Shown here: positions 63,359 through 64,000 of the stretch, piece after piece | Numbering within the stretch: position 1 is the stretch's first letter | Layout: each line of letters starts with the position of its first letter | Source: Bacteroidaceae bacterium | GTDB taxonomy: Bacteria; Bacteroidota; Bacteroidia; Bacteroidales; Bacteroidaceae | DNA length: 64,000 nt | Assembly: GCA_017546505.1 (NCBI GenBank) | Contig: JAFYWV010000018.1 | Coordinates: forward strand, 43,368 to 107,367 | Reading direction: 5' to 3' | Translations under genes and position numbers: made by a program | The notes under the pieces: model-generated | Database searches by the model: none | Seen by the model: only the letters and a program-made list of their open reading frames with translations | Told to the model about the DNA's origin: nothing

Positions 63359-63793
63359 ATGTCATTAAGCAGAGAAACACAAGAGATGCTGCAGAAAGCC
63401 ATCACCAAGATGGCAAGCAAGTACATTTCTGCAGAAGAGAGCAATGTTACCGATTTTCACCTCAAGGTAAACGGAGAGAATGGCGAACTCACCATCTTTG
63501 ACGATGACGACACCTCGCTCGCGCGCGTACATATTAAAGAATGGGAGGGCGAGCACAACGAGACCGTATACGAAAAAGAGCTCCAGAGCCTGCTGGCAAA
63601 GATGCACCAACAAGGAGCATTCGACAGCCTGAACATTGTGAAACCCTACTCTTTTGTACTCACCGACGAGGACAACCAGTCAATTGTAGACCTGCTTATC
63701 ATTGACGACGATACACTCATACTCAGCGCCGACCTGCTCGAAGGCTTCGACGAAGAGATGAATGCTTTCCTAAAAAAATTATTAGAGGAATAA
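63359..63793 (+). CDS. Conserved hypothetical protein, 144 aa
   Basis: The soluble acidic protein has an N-terminal helix (SRETQEMLQKAITKMA), a beta-rich middle and the acidic stretch LLIIDDDTLILSADLLEGFDEEM. It lies 21 bp after secA on the same strand. Its last six codons and stop are part of the 111-bp tandem repeat that follows. I do not recognise a function. Confidence 0.75.
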   Translation: MSLSRETQEMLQKAITKMASKYISAEESNVTDFHLKVNGENGELTIFDDDDTSLARVHIKEWEGEHNETVYEKELQSLLAKMHQQGAFDSLNIVKPYSFVLTDEDNQSIVDLLIIDDDTLILSADLLEGFDEEMNAFLKKLLEE

Positions 63794-63992
63794 TTTTTTC
63801 AAGGAAAGTATCGACAAACCGAGCAGCAAAAGGTCGCACGGATACGTGCGGGCTGCGACAAGCGAGGTTTGTCAATGCAAAACAAAAAATTATTAGAGGA
63901 ATAATTTTTTCAAGGAAAGTATCGACAAACCGAGCAGCAAAAGGTCGCACGGATACGTGCGGGCTGCGACAAGCGAGGTTTGTCAATGCAAA
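63773..63992 (+). repeat. 111-bp tandem repeat with nested palindromes
   Basis: Two nearly identical 111-bp copies lie head to tail, and a third may begin at the window end. Each contains the end of the preceding reading frame (KKLLEE and stop), a T-rich stretch, and nested stems GACAAACC/GGTTTGTC, GCAGC/GCTGC and CGCACG/CGTGCG. The inner hairpin has a GATA loop. It looks like a repetitive extragenic palindrome that was duplicated together with the gene end. Confidence 0.9.
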
Positions 63993-64000
63993 ACAAAAAA

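Noticed and set aside
63723-63986. Minus-strand ORF encoding a duplicated hydrophobic peptide
   Set aside because: It is a translation of the 111-bp tandem repeat; the duplicated peptide reflects the DNA repeat only.

Overview
The window joins two kinds of DNA. Positions 1 to about 40,000 are the interior and right end of a tail-bearing temperate phage integrated in a Bacteroidales chromosome. Positions about 40,100 to 64,000 are host chromosome. The host call rests on several things: promoters of the TTTG / TAnnTTTG type, a SusD-like and fimbrillin-like lipoprotein, a TonB-dependent receptor under a TPP riboswitch, a roughly 1,100-residue SecA, and a C-terminal cell-surface sorting motif of the type IX kind. 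A gut or oral Bacteroidales (Bacteroidaceae, Prevotellaceae or Muribaculaceae-like) fits; the genus cannot be settled from this sequence. The left end of the prophage, including any terminase, lies outside the window.

Prophage layout, nearly all on the + strand. 1-6,900: small early or accessory genes, an iteron-like repeat array (4,390-4,514), and two copies of an unidentified structured RNA, each just downstream of a promoter. 7,096-12,584: head genes (ClpP-like prohead protease fused to a scaffold-like region, major capsid protein, an unassigned virion protein, portal, connector). 12,619-21,925: a diversity-generating retroelement (DGR), made of a 2,471-residue tail or receptor-binding protein with a C-terminal variable repeat (VR1), the template repeat (TR) and a DGR-type reverse transcriptase. 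21,957-30,390: endolysin, membrane proteins, a second DGR target gene carrying VR2, dUTPase, a nucleosidase-like protein, SAM synthetase and a one-piece spanin. 30,561-38,724: a tightly coupled string of small genes including a radical SAM enzyme, a YopX-like protein, a PD-(D/E)XK nuclease-like protein and three members of one unassigned family. 38,726-39,943 (- strand): tyrosine recombinase. The prophage ends within about 170 bp of the 3' end of host groL.

The main find is the two-target DGR. VR1 and VR2 are 111 bp each and match the 111-bp TR at every position except at template adenines (17 changes in VR1, 13 in VR2, none at G, C or T). This is the signature of adenine-specific mutagenic retrohoming. 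One target is a giant tail protein; the other is a 200-residue protein encoded about 3 kb past the reverse transcriptase among non-structural genes. Five phage promoters share a conserved spacer sequence, usually tandemly repeated, which suggests one dedicated regulator. The phage also carries SAM synthesis, a radical SAM enzyme and an MTA/SAH-nucleosidase-like protein, possibly a small SAM-handling set.

Host region: groS-groL; a Na+/Ca2+-type exchanger; a thiamine salvage operon (TPP riboswitch, TonB-dependent receptor, PnuT-like transporter, thiamine pyrophosphokinase); and a host-glycan cluster made of a secreted GH123-GH33 fusion, a fimbrillin-SusD fusion lipoprotein with a fimbrillin-domain paralogue, and a GH110 alpha-galactosidase lipoprotein coupled to an RluA-type pseudouridine synthase. 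It ends with secA, a small conserved protein, and a 111-bp tandem repeat with nested palindromes that runs off the end of the window.
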